This document shows, one piece after another, positions 36,537 through 48,945 of a stretch of 64,000 bases of DNA (the first letter of the stretch is position 1; every line of letters starts with the position of its first letter). The position numbers and the translations under genes are program-made. The stretch is from the NCBI GenBank assembly GCA_013397865.1, contig VZTI01005243.1:949870-1013869 (forward strand). The letters are read 5' to 3'. This DNA comes from Struthidea cinerea. Lineage: Eukaryota; Chordata; Aves; Passeriformes; Corcoracidae. The notes beneath the pieces were generated by a model. That model saw nothing but the letters and a program-made list of their open reading frames with translations. It ran no database searches and had not been told where the DNA came from.

Positions 36537-38599
36537 GTAAGAATTATGACACGTTCAGAAGGTAAAGAGCAAAAACAGAACAAAACAAAGCAAGTAAACA
36601 AAAAAACCCCAACAAAATAAAGGCATTCTCAGCAATGCAGTGAATTAGAAATTGAAGTTTACGGAACAGTTCTGAACTGACAGCTGCAGTCCTGACAGCT
36701 GTCCTCAAACTCTGCTAGTCAAATGCTCAGACTATCAAACTTGTGACAGACACATCACTTCCCCTACAGACCACTTCCACTTATTAACTTATTAACACCA
36801 GGAAATGGTGTCTGAGAGAGACACGTGCTTTGCTTGGAGTGCCAGCTTGGGCAGACTGTGGAATAGAACACTTCCTCTTGACATCAGAGCTCTCCAGTAT
36901 CCTGCTCTGCCATGCTGATCTGTTTTGACCACTGTATCTGCTTGCCAGGCAAATTACCTGCACTAAGACAGGTCCATCACTGTAACACTCACTTCTGGAA
37001 AGAAAAAACCAAAGCCCCACAAACCATTAAAATGCAACATATATATATCAATGCTCCTTTGGAGCTACCCTGAGCTTGCCTGCATTAGCTGGTAACAGGT
37101 TGTTCATTAGTTTGTCCTCCAGCACACGGTTCCCAAAGGGCTAGAGCAGCATTAACATCTCCACACTGGGTCTGGTGCGATGTCTGCAGGACGTGAATTC
37201 CTCTCAGCAACACAGTGATGTCAGAACTACCAATGACCCAACAGTGCCTGCATCATGGTTTGGGTGACAAAACCTAGGGTGAGCAAATTTGGCACATTCT
37301 CTGGGTAAATGTAACAGACTTGTACATGGGAGGACACGCGGTCTCTTAAGGGTCATGTTCGCTCAGCCTTATCCCTAAGCTCTTCACTGACAATGAAATA
37401 ACAAAACAATTACTTAGAAGCACGACCTACAATACCACTCATGGCCTAATGTTACATCTGACAGCTGCGTCGCTATTACAATGGCTTGTTTTTACTGACT
37501 GGGTTTTCTTGGCTAAGGTCTGATTCAACCCATAGGGAAAGGAAAAATTCTAAAAACTCTGAAATGCTGCCAGCTCTTTCTGTAAAAATATGTCCTCAGG
37601 GGATGGGGAGGGGGTTCAAATGTGTAGTGATTTGATGTCTTCCTTCCCATTTCTGTGAAAAGAAGTGACAGCGTGTGACTAAGGAGATCAAGAAATAGAG
37701 AACGTCCACTGTGAAAAGATGGTGGGGCAATATTTGGAAATAAGTCATTGATGATACAATGTCTATTCTCAAAAGAAAGTGTGGCTGGAAAGAGAAAAGT
37801 GTTTGGTTTTTTTTTTTTAATGTGACCTATGAATAAAAAAACCTGAACATGAACATAAGACAGAAGAATCCCATCCACCCTTCATTAAGCTGTTTTATTG
37901 TCTCACCTCATGTTTTTGCTTAGCTGTCATGACTGTGAGAGGGAAATACGGAAGAAGGCAACACAAATTTCCCGAAATACAAATCCTTTGCACTACATGT
38001 GTTGTTCACTACATTGCAACCACTCTACAAGAAATTACTTTCACCCTGAATGTCAGGCTGTCCTAACGTCAGTGGCAGTGCTGGCACTTTTCCGTCTGTT
38101 GCAGCATCAACTCCGTGGTATTTATGTTTAGAAGTTTTGACAATTTTATCCTCTAGATTTGCACGGTTGTGTAGGCAAGCTGCTAAAAACAAACAAATTG
38201 TTTCCACTCTACCACAGTCAATAAGTGAATTTGAGGAGAAATTCCGAAAACTGCCAGGGTTACACAGTATCATGATGAAGTATAAACACCACAGACTTTT
38301 TTTCTTCCAATTAAAATACTTCAAATGCATAAACTCTGGTTAAGAAATGCGTTTAAGCAGATTTTTCATTTCCAACATGTGACTTATAGACAGGTCTGAA
38401 AAGACGTGATCTCTTGAATCAAGACAATTTGCATTTTAATTACACAGTGCTTTCCTACCATACTGACCTGATTATAAAGTAGTTACATCAATAATAAGAT
38501 GGCTACAAAAAAGGTAAATCTCAACTTGTTCTAAATTTACAGTTTCATTGTGGATTAGACAGTGGAAGTGAAAATACAGTGCTTCTGAATGCTGGTGAA
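36537..38599. other. AT-rich non-coding stretch
   Basis: I see no recognisable gene. Overlapping frames at about 38.0-38.35 kb on both strands (up to 101 codons) have no family resemblance. An A/C-rich low-complexity patch lies at about 36575-36620. Confidence 0.55.
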
Positions 38600-38614
38600 G
38601 ACGAGTATGTTTTG

Positions 38615-38965
38615 CTTTGAAGACAAGCAAAATAAAGATGTAGGCAAACTGGACAAAGACCAAAGAAGGGCAACATGAATGCCGACTCAACTAAAAAGCA
38701 TGGCCTAAAAGAAAAGGTTGAGGAAATTGGGGTGACAGCACCTGTACAAGATAGAACCATGAAGGACCATGAGGAAACAGCAAGGTCTAAGGTTTCTAAT
38801 GTAAGAAAAGGTGTTATGAAAAGAATAGTGATGCACTTTTTTCCATCTTTAATGGTAGGGAAAACAAGAAGTAAGCACAATATGTGGAAGCTGAGGGTTA
38901 GTACAAACACTGCATTATTAAGGAAAAAGCTCTCGAAGAATTTAGCTGTGGAGGTTTTAAGTCCC
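38615..38965 (+). mobile_element. ancient CR1-like LINE remnant
   Basis: The run 'gatgtaggcaaactggacaa', then 'agaccaaagaagggcaac' and 'atgaatg', then 'gcctaaaagaaaaggttgag' and 'gaaattgg' follows the 3' coding part of CR1 ('aaggatgtggacaaactgga', 'ggtccagaggagggcaacaa', 'gaaaggctgagggaactggg'). Further on, 'agggaaaacaagaagtaagc' fits the later '(a)acaagaagcaatgggc' segment. The copy is heavily diverged and its frame is broken. A 112-codon frame over it (38675-39013) is a relic or chance and not a gene. Confidence 0.6.
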
Positions 38966-39924
38966 ATTCACCAGAGGTTTGAACACAAATATGTCTCAGG
39001 AATTTATAACTAATAATACCTCAGTGGGGAGGTTACGTGACCTCTCAAACGCCCCTTTCATTTTCACATTTCTGAATCATTTTAGTCATATAGGAAAATA
39101 CAAGCACAGAAACGTTAACGTCCCTAAACTGAGAGCATCTAGAAAGAGCCAAGAGAGAACACAGAACACTGGATTTTGATTTCTCTGCTATAAGAGAAAT
39201 CCCTGCCACGCACACAGCACTGAGCGAATTGATATGCATTCCCAAAACTGTCAGGGAAACTCTCAGCTTCCTCCTCCTTTTTATCCATTATATATTAAGT
39301 GTTAAGACCGGTAATTTAATGGTACTGAACATCAGATGAACTATAGTAATAATGTTAAATTGTCTCACTTTTTAAATAGGGATTATGGATTGAGAATGTG
39401 AGACTGCCTTTGTCTTATTCCTTTGTGGTACTTGTAGACTTGTGAAAGAATACCTGACTCCTCTACCAACCTTTGTAACTCAGTCTGCCCACCATGAAGA
39501 GAAGGGCCATCACAGTGGCAATCTAGAGCCATACCTAAATTTCCTTTTGGGCATGGAGGCTGCTCTTTGCATTCCTTTTCTTGATCACAGATAGCACAGC
39601 CTCTGCAGGCTGGTCTGCATGATCAACAAGTAGCAGATTTCTTATCCTGGCACACTTTCTTCAGAACAAACCAGAGAAACCTGTTTTTTTGTTTTTGTTT
39701 TAATTGCCATAGAGTTGATATGGGTTGAGGTTTCACTGGGTGGGGTTTTTAAACCTAGTTTGCCTTTTACCCAGGACTGTTCAATATTTTCAAAACAGCA
39801 AGAAGGGTAGAATAGAGATTATCATCATTCAACATGCAGGACTCAAATACTGGTGAAGATCACATTACAATTTTGGAGATTTTGGCAAATTAGAAAAACA
39901 ACTTAAAAAAAATGCTAATCTCTT

Positions 39925-40570
39925 TTGGCAAATACAAGAAAATGAGCTTCAACGAGAAGACGGCACTGGCTGGGATACTACTGTCCCAGCAGCAGGTCTG
40001 TGGGAATAGATCCCAGGGTTATAATCATTCACAGATGAGTCAACAACATCATGGTGTTGTGAAAACAGCAGGGATTGTACTGAAGTGTCTACATGGGAGT
40101 ATGGCCTGAACAACGCCGGAGATAATCCTACTTCACAATCCACTTGGGCCCTTGTAAAGCCTCAGCTGAAACAGCGAGTGTGGTTCTAAGTGCCAAGAAG
40201 GGCACAAACCTTCTCTGTAGGAGACAGAAGGAACCCAACTAATGCCTTCAGGGGTTCAGGAAACGCTGCCTGTGGGCAGAGATCAGACACACCACATCAG
40301 CCACAGGCACAGGCAGGAGGTGGGATGCCATACCTGTCTTAGAGTACATCAGGAGTCTAGAAATAAAATGTTTAAATGCCCGTGGTAGACAGGACAGCAA
40401 CTAATGGATTTCAGTTGCAGTGCCTGTTTTCATCAGAATAAATTGATGAGGAACATATACTGTCTGTATTATCATAGGTTTTTTAAAGCAGGTGAAACAA
40501 TGTCACAGATGGAGTGACCCTGCTTTTGGACAGAGGGATGAACCTAAGGTTCCTTTGAATATGATTTTTA
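39925..40570 (+). mobile_element. ancient CR1-like LINE 3' fragment
   Basis: The translated piece QMSQQHHGVVKTAGIVLKCL (about 40036-40095) resembles the end of the CR1 reverse transcriptase, where a 'MSQQCDAVAKKA..ILGCIN' type motif is found. It is followed by 'gcctcagctgaaacagcgag', matching the 'RPHLEY' coding segment, and by a 3' part ending 'tttttaaagcaggtgaaaca' and 'gacagagggatgaacctaag', as in old CR1 tails. The order of blocks is right for one element read on +. The middle is poorly preserved. Divergence places it well before the CR1 copies at 47 and 57 kb. Confidence 0.6.
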
Positions 40571-43500
40571 CATTTAATGGAAGAAAGAGCAATGCAGGAC
40601 ATTGTATTGCAGATGGATCATTCCTGAACTGAAGACTATAAAAGAAAACAAATCTAAAAATTTAGGTACAGCTCTCTGCCTCTCGGATGACATCCTTCTC
40701 ACAAGACCATGTGGATGTGAATGTTACCAATTCCTGTTATGATATGTAGAAACAAAAATACTAACATGGGGAAAAAAGAACCTCAAGGAAATCATTCTCT
40801 TCCTCTTTCATCTTTAACACAAGTTCCTTCTCTGTCCAACAGTAAAAAAAAATATTCTCTGGTTTATGCCTATTATGGAAATGGTTAACTCTTTGACACA
40901 CTAACCTCAAATCTTTCTAACAAACATTACTTCTTCCAGAAATTAATTCCTTGCCTAACATTATAATGCATTACACAGCCCAAAGCCTCAGTGAGACACA
41001 CTGCCTTCAGATACCTAGGAATTAGTTCAGCTATTTAATTTGCTATGACTGCAGGTTTATTTAATTTCCCTAAGCCTCAGTCCTTATTTCCTGGGAATAT
41101 TGAAGGTTAAAACCATGACTGTCAAAGAAAAGTCACTAAACAGATACATCACAATATACTCAAAACATTACTTTCCTTGTCAATACATAAAAAAATAGGG
41201 ACTAGGTTAAGTAGTACATTGTCTAGAAAGCTTATAAGCTAATCCTATTACATGCAGCTTTTAAAATTAACAATTAATTAATTGGTATTATTTGGAAGAT
41301 GCCTCCAGTAGTCATAAAATCTCAAAAAGATCTGAAAACCAGGAAAAACGCAAACCTCACTTTCTTTCACTTTTAAAAATGGCTTCTGTAATTGCTAAAA
41401 GATCTTCAATGGCTTGCATAAGGGAATAGATATTTAGATTCAATAAACACATTTACTTCATGGGAACATCTCAAATTAAAGATCCATTTGCACAGGTTGA
41501 AGTATTACTATAATGAAAATCCTTATGACAGCATTTTTATGCTGACTGAGGATTCAAACTAAGAGAGAAATAAAGTATATATAAATCTCATCCATACTCA
41601 GGGTTCAGGATACTGGGATCAAGGGATCGAACCTCATTTACTGATTACAATCCTGTAAAGAGCAGGCTGCAGAAGAGAAGGAAACAGACATTCCCATCAT
41701 CTGCTAAAGAACCAGATTTACACAGTGCAAGGACTATGAGCAGTAGGAGAACTTGGATTCTGACAGGGAACATGGACATAATCCTGCAGCCAGGGAAATC
41801 TTGGGTTCTTGGCTGGATAAGAGAGACAACCAGCACAGAGCTTTTATTGCCTGTAAAAATCTGTCTGAAAAGACAGTTACCGTTCATTCAATTTGATGAA
41901 CACAATTGTAAGACACAAAATACTGGTGTGGTAACACGATGACTTTTGCTCTGCATCTGAAAAAACCACTCTGAATGAACTTTCCTATCTGCCTCTTCAG
42001 ATCTGACAGAATTTGTTAACATACAAGAAATTTCAAAGACAAGCTATGTTCTTAAAGGCAAGGGTATTAATAGACAAGTTGCAAAACAGGAATGGTTTTC
42101 TAAATGAGGCCTCCAAAGTAATAAAACACAGAAAACCAGAGGTTACAGAGGATGGACCCAGCAACCTCAGATCTGAGAAAAGTGCCAAGAACAATACTGG
42201 GGACATTGACTCATGGAGAGCTCTTTAAAATCCTGAGTAAACTACTGCACATCTGCATTCCATCCTGGAGAAAAGGCAGACTTGGAGATTTTATCGTCTT
42301 TTTTTATATAACCCCTTCAAATGATGCTTGGGCAATCTCAGACAAGCAACGGAGCTTAGGAAATAAAGAACTCCACTGGTTAATGTGGCTGAACTAAGAT
42401 GAAGACAGGTAATTTATGAGCATGTCAGCTTCATTCCAGTAGGCCATTTGTGTTTCTTGAGATTCACTAAACCCAACTTCATTTGACAAAGGCAAGGAAA
42501 AGTTGCTTCACCTGTACAGAAGTTCAGCTAGCAAAATTCAGATTTGTCTCAGACTTTGAAGAGCATACCTTAACTTTTGACAGAGTGTTCCCAAATGTCC
42601 CTTTCAATGGAAAAGGCCTGAAACTTCTGTTTTTCCAGTATATCGCTGGTATCTGAGAACAAAGGATGCTACAGGGTGGTTTATCACAATAACTGTAACA
42701 ATGGCTACCACAAAAGTCCCATGCTTTTGCATACAGCAGGAAGTCTGCAATGGCCCAGTAAAGGAGAGACTGCACTGTAAATGGGTTTGGTTTAACATTT
42801 GCACTGAAGACTTTTTGGTTTGCAAACATTTCATTAGTCACTTCTGATTTCTTCATATCCAGTCACTGGATCATGTGAACATATCATAACATTTTCACAA
42901 GTACCTGAAAATTATTTAAATGAAATCTCACAAACTGTGGAGCTTCTATGTGTAACAGTATTTGCAATGTTGATTCACCAAACTCCATTTGTCCTCTTCA
43001 ACACATTTTTTCTCTAGCATACTGTTATACATTTACATTGCGTAGTGCCAGAATTGCACTCAAGGTACTTCAAATTATCACACTGTATTTAACACAAAGA
43101 AGAGAAAGTCCTGTCTGCTCAATATTTTTGAGCTTTTAAAACTAGTCAAGAAAACAATGTGACAGCCTTCTCCATATACTCATAATTTATGGGAGGATTA
43201 TTTTATTTCCTAGGTTGGGCTAAGTCTCTGAACATGTCCCTGAATTACGCAGCTTTGCCATGAATTCCATAAGCAATTAACAGAAAAACCAACAGCTGAA
43301 GCCAGGTCTGAAAGACAATTTCCATTACAGAACAAACCAGTATAATCATGGTTTAGTTCCACATCAATGCCATCAGAGCAGCCATGCCAATATGGGGGAA
43401 AAACAACAGAAGGTCCAAAAGGTTACTTATTTTATTCCATTCCAAGTGGGTTTTTTTGGTCTTACCACAAGATTATTCAATTTCTTTAGCATATTAAAAT

Positions 43501-46500
43501 AAAAATTCTAATACATAAAACTGTATCACCTCATTCATGTTCATTCCACATTCTACTGACACGTTCCAGTAAGAAAAGCAAGACTTACCCTTGCAAAACC
43601 TGCTTTCTTTCATACTTTGAGAACGCAATCTTTCAACGTTCTCTCTATTTGAGCTACAGTTTCAAAAAATTATTGGGAATAAAGGCAAGGTTTTGCGTTA
43701 TACAATACTGAGTTAACCTTGGAATATTTTTCAACACAAGAGCACTACTTACTAATTCTGATCCCCATCAGCAGCAATTTTAATTGAGCAACAGCAGTTT
43801 TTAACATTCCTGTACTTCATATTAAAGTTCATTCAGAAATTTGAGATGCTGCTCACCTCCTAACAGCACTACTTCTTTCTGAACTACTGGTTTGATCAGG
43901 CACCCCTCTTTTTGATATCTCTTTTTTTAATGCACATTACAAGGAGAAAGCATGTCTAAGACAGGTGCATCTCCAAAATTAATAGAGAAGATAGATACAG
44001 AAAGTTGCTTTGCAGTCACAGAAATTGTCTACATTTCCTCATGTTTCCTAACATCTTGTGATCCTCTAGGCTAAACCAAATCAGTCACTGGCTTCTCTTT
44101 CCCAATTAATTTAAGTTGGCATGTGATTCTTTTGTTTGATTTTACAGCATTAACCCTTTTCTGAATTATTTGTAATATTTTGCCTCTTAATCCCTGTCAA
44201 AATTCGTATTTCAGTTTACTGATTTCATCCATCAAAGGCTTCTGTGTGGCTTCAGTGGGTTTTCAAACCTCACCATGTAGCCAAAACAATTGTTTGGAAC
44301 TGAATGGAGCAATTGTTTTTTCAAATGTCTGTATTTTGCTCCAGTTCCTTTTAAAGGGATTTAAATTAACTGAAATCAAGCACACATGCATACAGGATCA
44401 AACATGATCCATCATACCAATGCAATGACTCTTTGAAACAGCACAAGTGCCAAATAATCGGGCTTCAATGCCACAGAAGAGGGGCACCAAAAAAGGCAGG
44501 CCAGAGGGAGACAACCTGAAACAAAATCACAAATTTCATGAAGGATCTGTCAAGACCTGAGATGTAAATTGAAAGGAAAGAAAAATGCAATTTGGCTGGT
44601 GGTTAATAGTCATTAACAAACTGCACCTACAGACTAAGAGAGGCCTCAATGTACGGAATGCAGTATCTGTGCAGAGGAAATGAATACAGATGACCCTGCG
44701 AGGCTGAGAGTCTATTCAGTGTAAAAGGCTACTTAAGTCACATCCTACTTTGTTTGGAAAGGCAGCCCACAGTTATGTAAAGCAAGACAGACTTAGCGTC
44801 AAGTCATGATTGCATAAACTTATTTACAATAGCCTAAATAAAGGAAGCAGCTGAAAAATATGTTGAAAACCTGACTGATGTTAGGCAGTCCTCTTGCTCA
44901 CGCTATTGCAATCCTTTCACTCCTGTGGGGATCAGCAAAGTCACAAAGGGGCAAATAAGTCTAAAAATTGTTCTTTGCCATCAGAAACACTGAACACACA
45001 AAGAAAGCTTAGTTTTATGTTAGATCTGAGGAATGAGTCATATGAGTTGCCAGCATGCCGTCCCTGTATGGACTCAAGTTCAGATAAGGTGACACCTGAG
45101 AAGCAGCCATATGGTTTGTCTTCTAAAGAGATAAACTAACATGTTTCAGGAGAGCCGTGCTGTTTCCTATGCATTTGAAATGTCAAGAAGTACTTCGAGG
45201 GGTAACCTTATTTTTCATACATTGGTACAACTACATCAATATTTCATTCATGTAAGACTTGATCTTTGAATTCTTTGATAACTGGATGGAAAACTCAGTC
45301 AGTGCTCTGGCACCAGTACTATCAAAGGAGGTACATCTCTACACACCTTGATTTTATCCTCACTTGGCCCACAAACATGGGGAAGGTTGCTTATTGAGCT
45401 GTACTTGCATGGTATTATATCCAATTTTCTTATCCAGATCAGGCATATCATGAAGTCTATTGCTAAAATAGACACTTTAAAACTGATTTACATGTCTCTT
45501 GACATCAACAGAAACACTGGTACTAAAAGACGATGCACAGCAGACCCTCACACATACAGATATCTATGAAACATCAAAAGAAATTCATGCAAGAAGTTAA
45601 TCTAAGTACTTTTTTTTCTTTCCCAATTCATATGACTGAATCTCAGAACTTAATTCTGCATATTTTATACATAATAAACTCAAATGTAGATTTTAATGTA
45701 TGTATTTAAGAACAAAAATCTATCCCTTGAAAGATTTTGGGTGGGTAAACCTCACACAGCTGTGTGGCTGCAAGTGTCAGATTCTATTTGTGCATATCAG
45801 CAACAACAAAATAATCCTATAGATTAGCCCCTGACAAGGACAGTAAAGCACACAGGCTTTCAATATTGTTAAAGGGAAGAGACAGGTCTGTTGCATGGGC
45901 AGAACACAGAGCTCCAAGCAATACAGGAATTCATTATACTTAAGTCTGTCAGTAAGAACTTTTCTGGGTGGTTTAAGTTTAATTAGCATTGATTGTTCTC
46001 AGAAACCAAGAAGTTTTAACATACATAAACTCTGTGTTCTTGGTGAAGAAAAGCTATGAAATACACAAATCAAGAGCGCCTGATCATTACTCCTCCCTGA
46101 GAGTTGCAAGAGGATCAACCAGTATTATGTATAACCTAGGAATACATCTGTAAGACTTACAGATTTTAACTTTTCAAAATTCCAGATTAGAAGAAATTTT
46201 CAGGTTGCATTAGAAAGCTTTACCAATGACAAGGAAGTAGAATTTTTAAAAATATTTCTATACTAGTATAAATCTTTGTGCTGGTATTAGTATGCTAGAA
46301 TGGAAGAGGGTTAAGAATACTAATATATTTTATTTTGCTCACAAAACTACTATGTGGTCGTGCTAAGTATTCAAAAAAAAAACCTGGAATAAAAATTTCT
46401 GTAACAAATTAGTCCAGAGGCAGGGATTTTCTAAACAACATGAGAAAATGATATGAAAAATCTCATTGAAATCCATCTCGTTCAGGAGCTCACCTTAAAT

Positions 46501-46609
46501 AAGCACAAAGAGCGACAATTTTATCTTCTGAGCCTCTGTCTTTAACTGTATCATTTGCATACATGCTGAACAGCCTTTTGTATGGAATGTGTGTGATCTG
46601 TGAAAAAAC
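40571..46609. other. AT-rich non-coding stretch
   Basis: These 6 kb hold no gene I can recognise. A palindromic AT-rich run lies at about 41270-41285 (AATTAATTAATT). A 71-codon + frame at 42013-42228 is hydrophilic but matches no family I know. Other frames are up to 110 codons and overlap each other. Confidence 0.6.
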
Positions 46610-46740
46610 CGACAGGAAGAAATCTAAAATTACCAGCATTGACTAATGTTCAAAAAACATTAGTCCCAGTTTCGATCCGGTAGAGATATTAATCATCGGA
46701 AGAAAATCCGTTTCAGCACTGGAAGAAGGGATATCTTTCT
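46610..46740 (+). repeat. diverged repeat pair, member 1
   Basis: About 100 bases here align by eye with about 48810-48940 in the same orientation. Shared blocks include 'cagcattgact' with 'cagtactgact', 'gttcaaaaaacattagtccc' with 'gttcaaagaacaatagtcc', and 'cggtagagatattaat' with 'tggtggagaaactaat'. Identity looks like roughly 70%. In one shared frame both read SKN-SP-F--VE-LI. They could be two remnants of one old repeat family or an old local duplication. Confidence 0.45.
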
Positions 46741-47049
46741 CAGCCAAACAGCAAACACAATATCCTATTCTTTTCTCTTATTAAAACTAACATCTCCAGA
46801 GAAGTGGAAGTCTGATTCAGAATGGATTTTTAATTACTGAAAAAGTCAAGAAACGTGAATGATGATACAAAAAGTATCTACTTTTCATCCTCCTAGGGCA
46901 AGGACAGGACAATGCACGTGATGTGTGCCGGTACGCTGTGTACCCATTGCCAGTCCCCTTCCACTAAGTGGAATTAAATACACGGATAGAATAACAGGCA
47001 GCAGAACACTGAGAGAAAAGGGAAAGGGGCCTTACATGGGAGGCAGCAG
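46741..47049. other. short non-coding stretch before CR1
   Basis: These 300 bases show no gene or named repeat. The true start of the CR1 copy that follows is hard to place, because 5' truncated CR1 copies end in unremarkable sequence. Confidence 0.5.
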
Positions 47050-47694
47050 GATATCCGGCAATGAGTGCTTGCAGCCCAGAAAACCAACCATATCCTGGCT
47101 GAATCCAAAGCTGTGTGGGCAGGAAGTCGAGGGAGGTGATTCCCCCCTCTACTCTGCTCCGCTCTGGTGAGACCCCACCTGGAGTACTGTGACCAGCTCT
47201 GGCGTGCCCAGCACAGGAAGGACATGGACCTGTTGGAGCAAGTCCAGAGGAGGCCACCAAGATGGTCAGAGGAATGGAGCAGCTCTGCTATGAGGAAAGG
47301 CTGAGAGAATTGGGATTGTTCAGCATGAAAAAGAAAAAACCTCGGGGTGACCTAATTGTGGCCTTCCACTACCTGAAGAGAGTGCACAAGAAACTGGGAC
47401 AGAGACATTTTACAAGGGTATGTAGTGACAGAACAAAGGGGAATGGCTTCAAACTGAGAGTAGATTTAGATTAGATATTAGAAAGAAATTATTTACTGTG
47501 AGGGTGGTGAGGCACTAGAAAAAGCTGCCCAGAGAAGTTGGGGATGTCCCATCCCTGGAAGTGTTCAAGGCCAGGTTGAATGGGGCTCTGAGCAACCTGG
47601 TCTAGTGAAAGGTGTCCCAGCCCATGGCAGGAGGGTTGGAACAAGACGATCTTTCAGGTTCCTTCCAACCTATGACTCCATGAATCTGTGATTT
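47050..47694 (+). mobile_element. CR1 LINE, 5'-truncated 3' fragment
   Basis: This is a clear CR1 retrotransposon 3' end on +. It starts within the reverse transcriptase C-terminal part ('cttgcagcccagaaaaccaa', then 'gggaggtgattc') and continues through 'ctggtgagaccccacctgga'. It then encodes YEERLRELGLFSMKKKK and GDLIVAFHYLK, both close to the CR1 ORF2 end. It finishes in the usual 3' UTR ('ttccaacctatgactccatg'). Frame shifts break the coding part, including one at about 47255 where 'aggaggccaccaagatgg' has lost bases. Strong 5' truncation is normal for CR1. Divergence is modest, so this is one of the younger avian copies here. Confidence 0.95.
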
Positions 47695-48799
47695 AATGAG
47701 TGGTACCAGAGCAAGCAGTTCATTGTAGAAGAAGAGCAAGTACAGCTTTAACCAGTGAGGAAAACAGATAGCATAATTTGAATTTATGTTAAACTTAATT
47801 CTGCCAAAATCATAAAGATTCTGGAAGTTAGTACTTAAGCTCCATGGTCCAAAAGGTCTGAATATTCATATATTCATCCAGACTTCAGAATGATGCTGTT
47901 TTTATTAAAATTAAACTACTTCCTCCCAACCGGCCCAGAACATACTACTCTACTCTTTCTAGCAGGCACTAGCATCTCTATTGTACCACTGCTTGTCCCA
48001 GTAGGACGATGTTTGCCTTTTCCAACATGCCCATCTTAATCCCCACTGACTTTGAGAAGTCTTTGTGCATGTAGAGCAGAGGAAAACTGCTCACTTTATA
48101 TCTCCTAATTATCCTTGTATTACCCTTGTTAAGTGCCTGGGGATGTGTGTTTTCTTCTCAGAGAAAACATTTTGAAGTTCATTTAGTATTTCCTATTAGT
48201 ATCGAATTAGCTATGCCCTTAAGGGCAGTCTTCAGTCATTTACACTTTGAGGGCAAGAGAAAGACAAGCAGATCCTTAGCCTTTTCTCCTTCCCTTCCAA
48301 GACATATCAAAATGAAAATAAGGGACTGATGGCAGAAGAATTGTTGAACTCTATCCATCCCTTTGGATATTTGGCACGTGAGAGATCTTTGTTGAATTAA
48401 CTTTGTACAGGTTTAAGGGTGTAATGATAGAAATTTATATGCAGGAAGAAGTTCTTTAACCATCTTTCCAGTTCAGGGGCAGGAATTCTACAGAAGTTTG
48501 GGGGATTTTGCTGCTGACTCACAACCTCTATCATCATAAACCAGCACATGATGACACTTGTAATTTTCGTAAAACTTGGGCCTTGGTTACTCTAACATCT
48601 GTATTCTGTGGCAGTCCTTATTCCAAATAGTTAAAATTACAGATTTGTTCATCATTTCACAGTGATCAGATCAAGACACTGTTACCATTACCAGCTGCTG
48701 AACTCTGTCTTCCACGTGGGAAACCGTTTTTCCAACAGGGCTCTCTTTTTTGGACACTTCAACTCAAATTGAACAACATTTTGCTTGAAAAATGTAGGA
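47695..48799. other. AT-rich non-coding stretch
   Basis: No gene, RNA gene or named repeat is seen. Frames are all under 70 codons. Confidence 0.6.
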
Positions 48800-48945
48800 C
48801 CTGTAAAATATCTGACTCGGAAAAGTCTAACAATATCAGTACTGACTGACAGTAGTTCAAAGAACAATAGTCCAGATTTTCTTCTGGTGGAGAAACTAAT
48901 TCTAGCAATTGACAGAGAATGGCTGATAGTAGTGCTAAAGCTGGG
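48800..48945 (+). repeat. diverged repeat pair, member 2
   Basis: This segment aligns with 46610-46740 at roughly 70% by eye. Here the frame shared between the two copies is open as part of a 62-codon frame (48785-48973) ending in three cysteines. In member 1 the same frame has a stop at its start. The open frame alone is too short to count as a gene. Confidence 0.45.

Noticed and set aside
47262..47474. 70-codon frame as a host gene
   Set aside because: It is the end of CR1 ORF2 and belongs to the retrotransposon.
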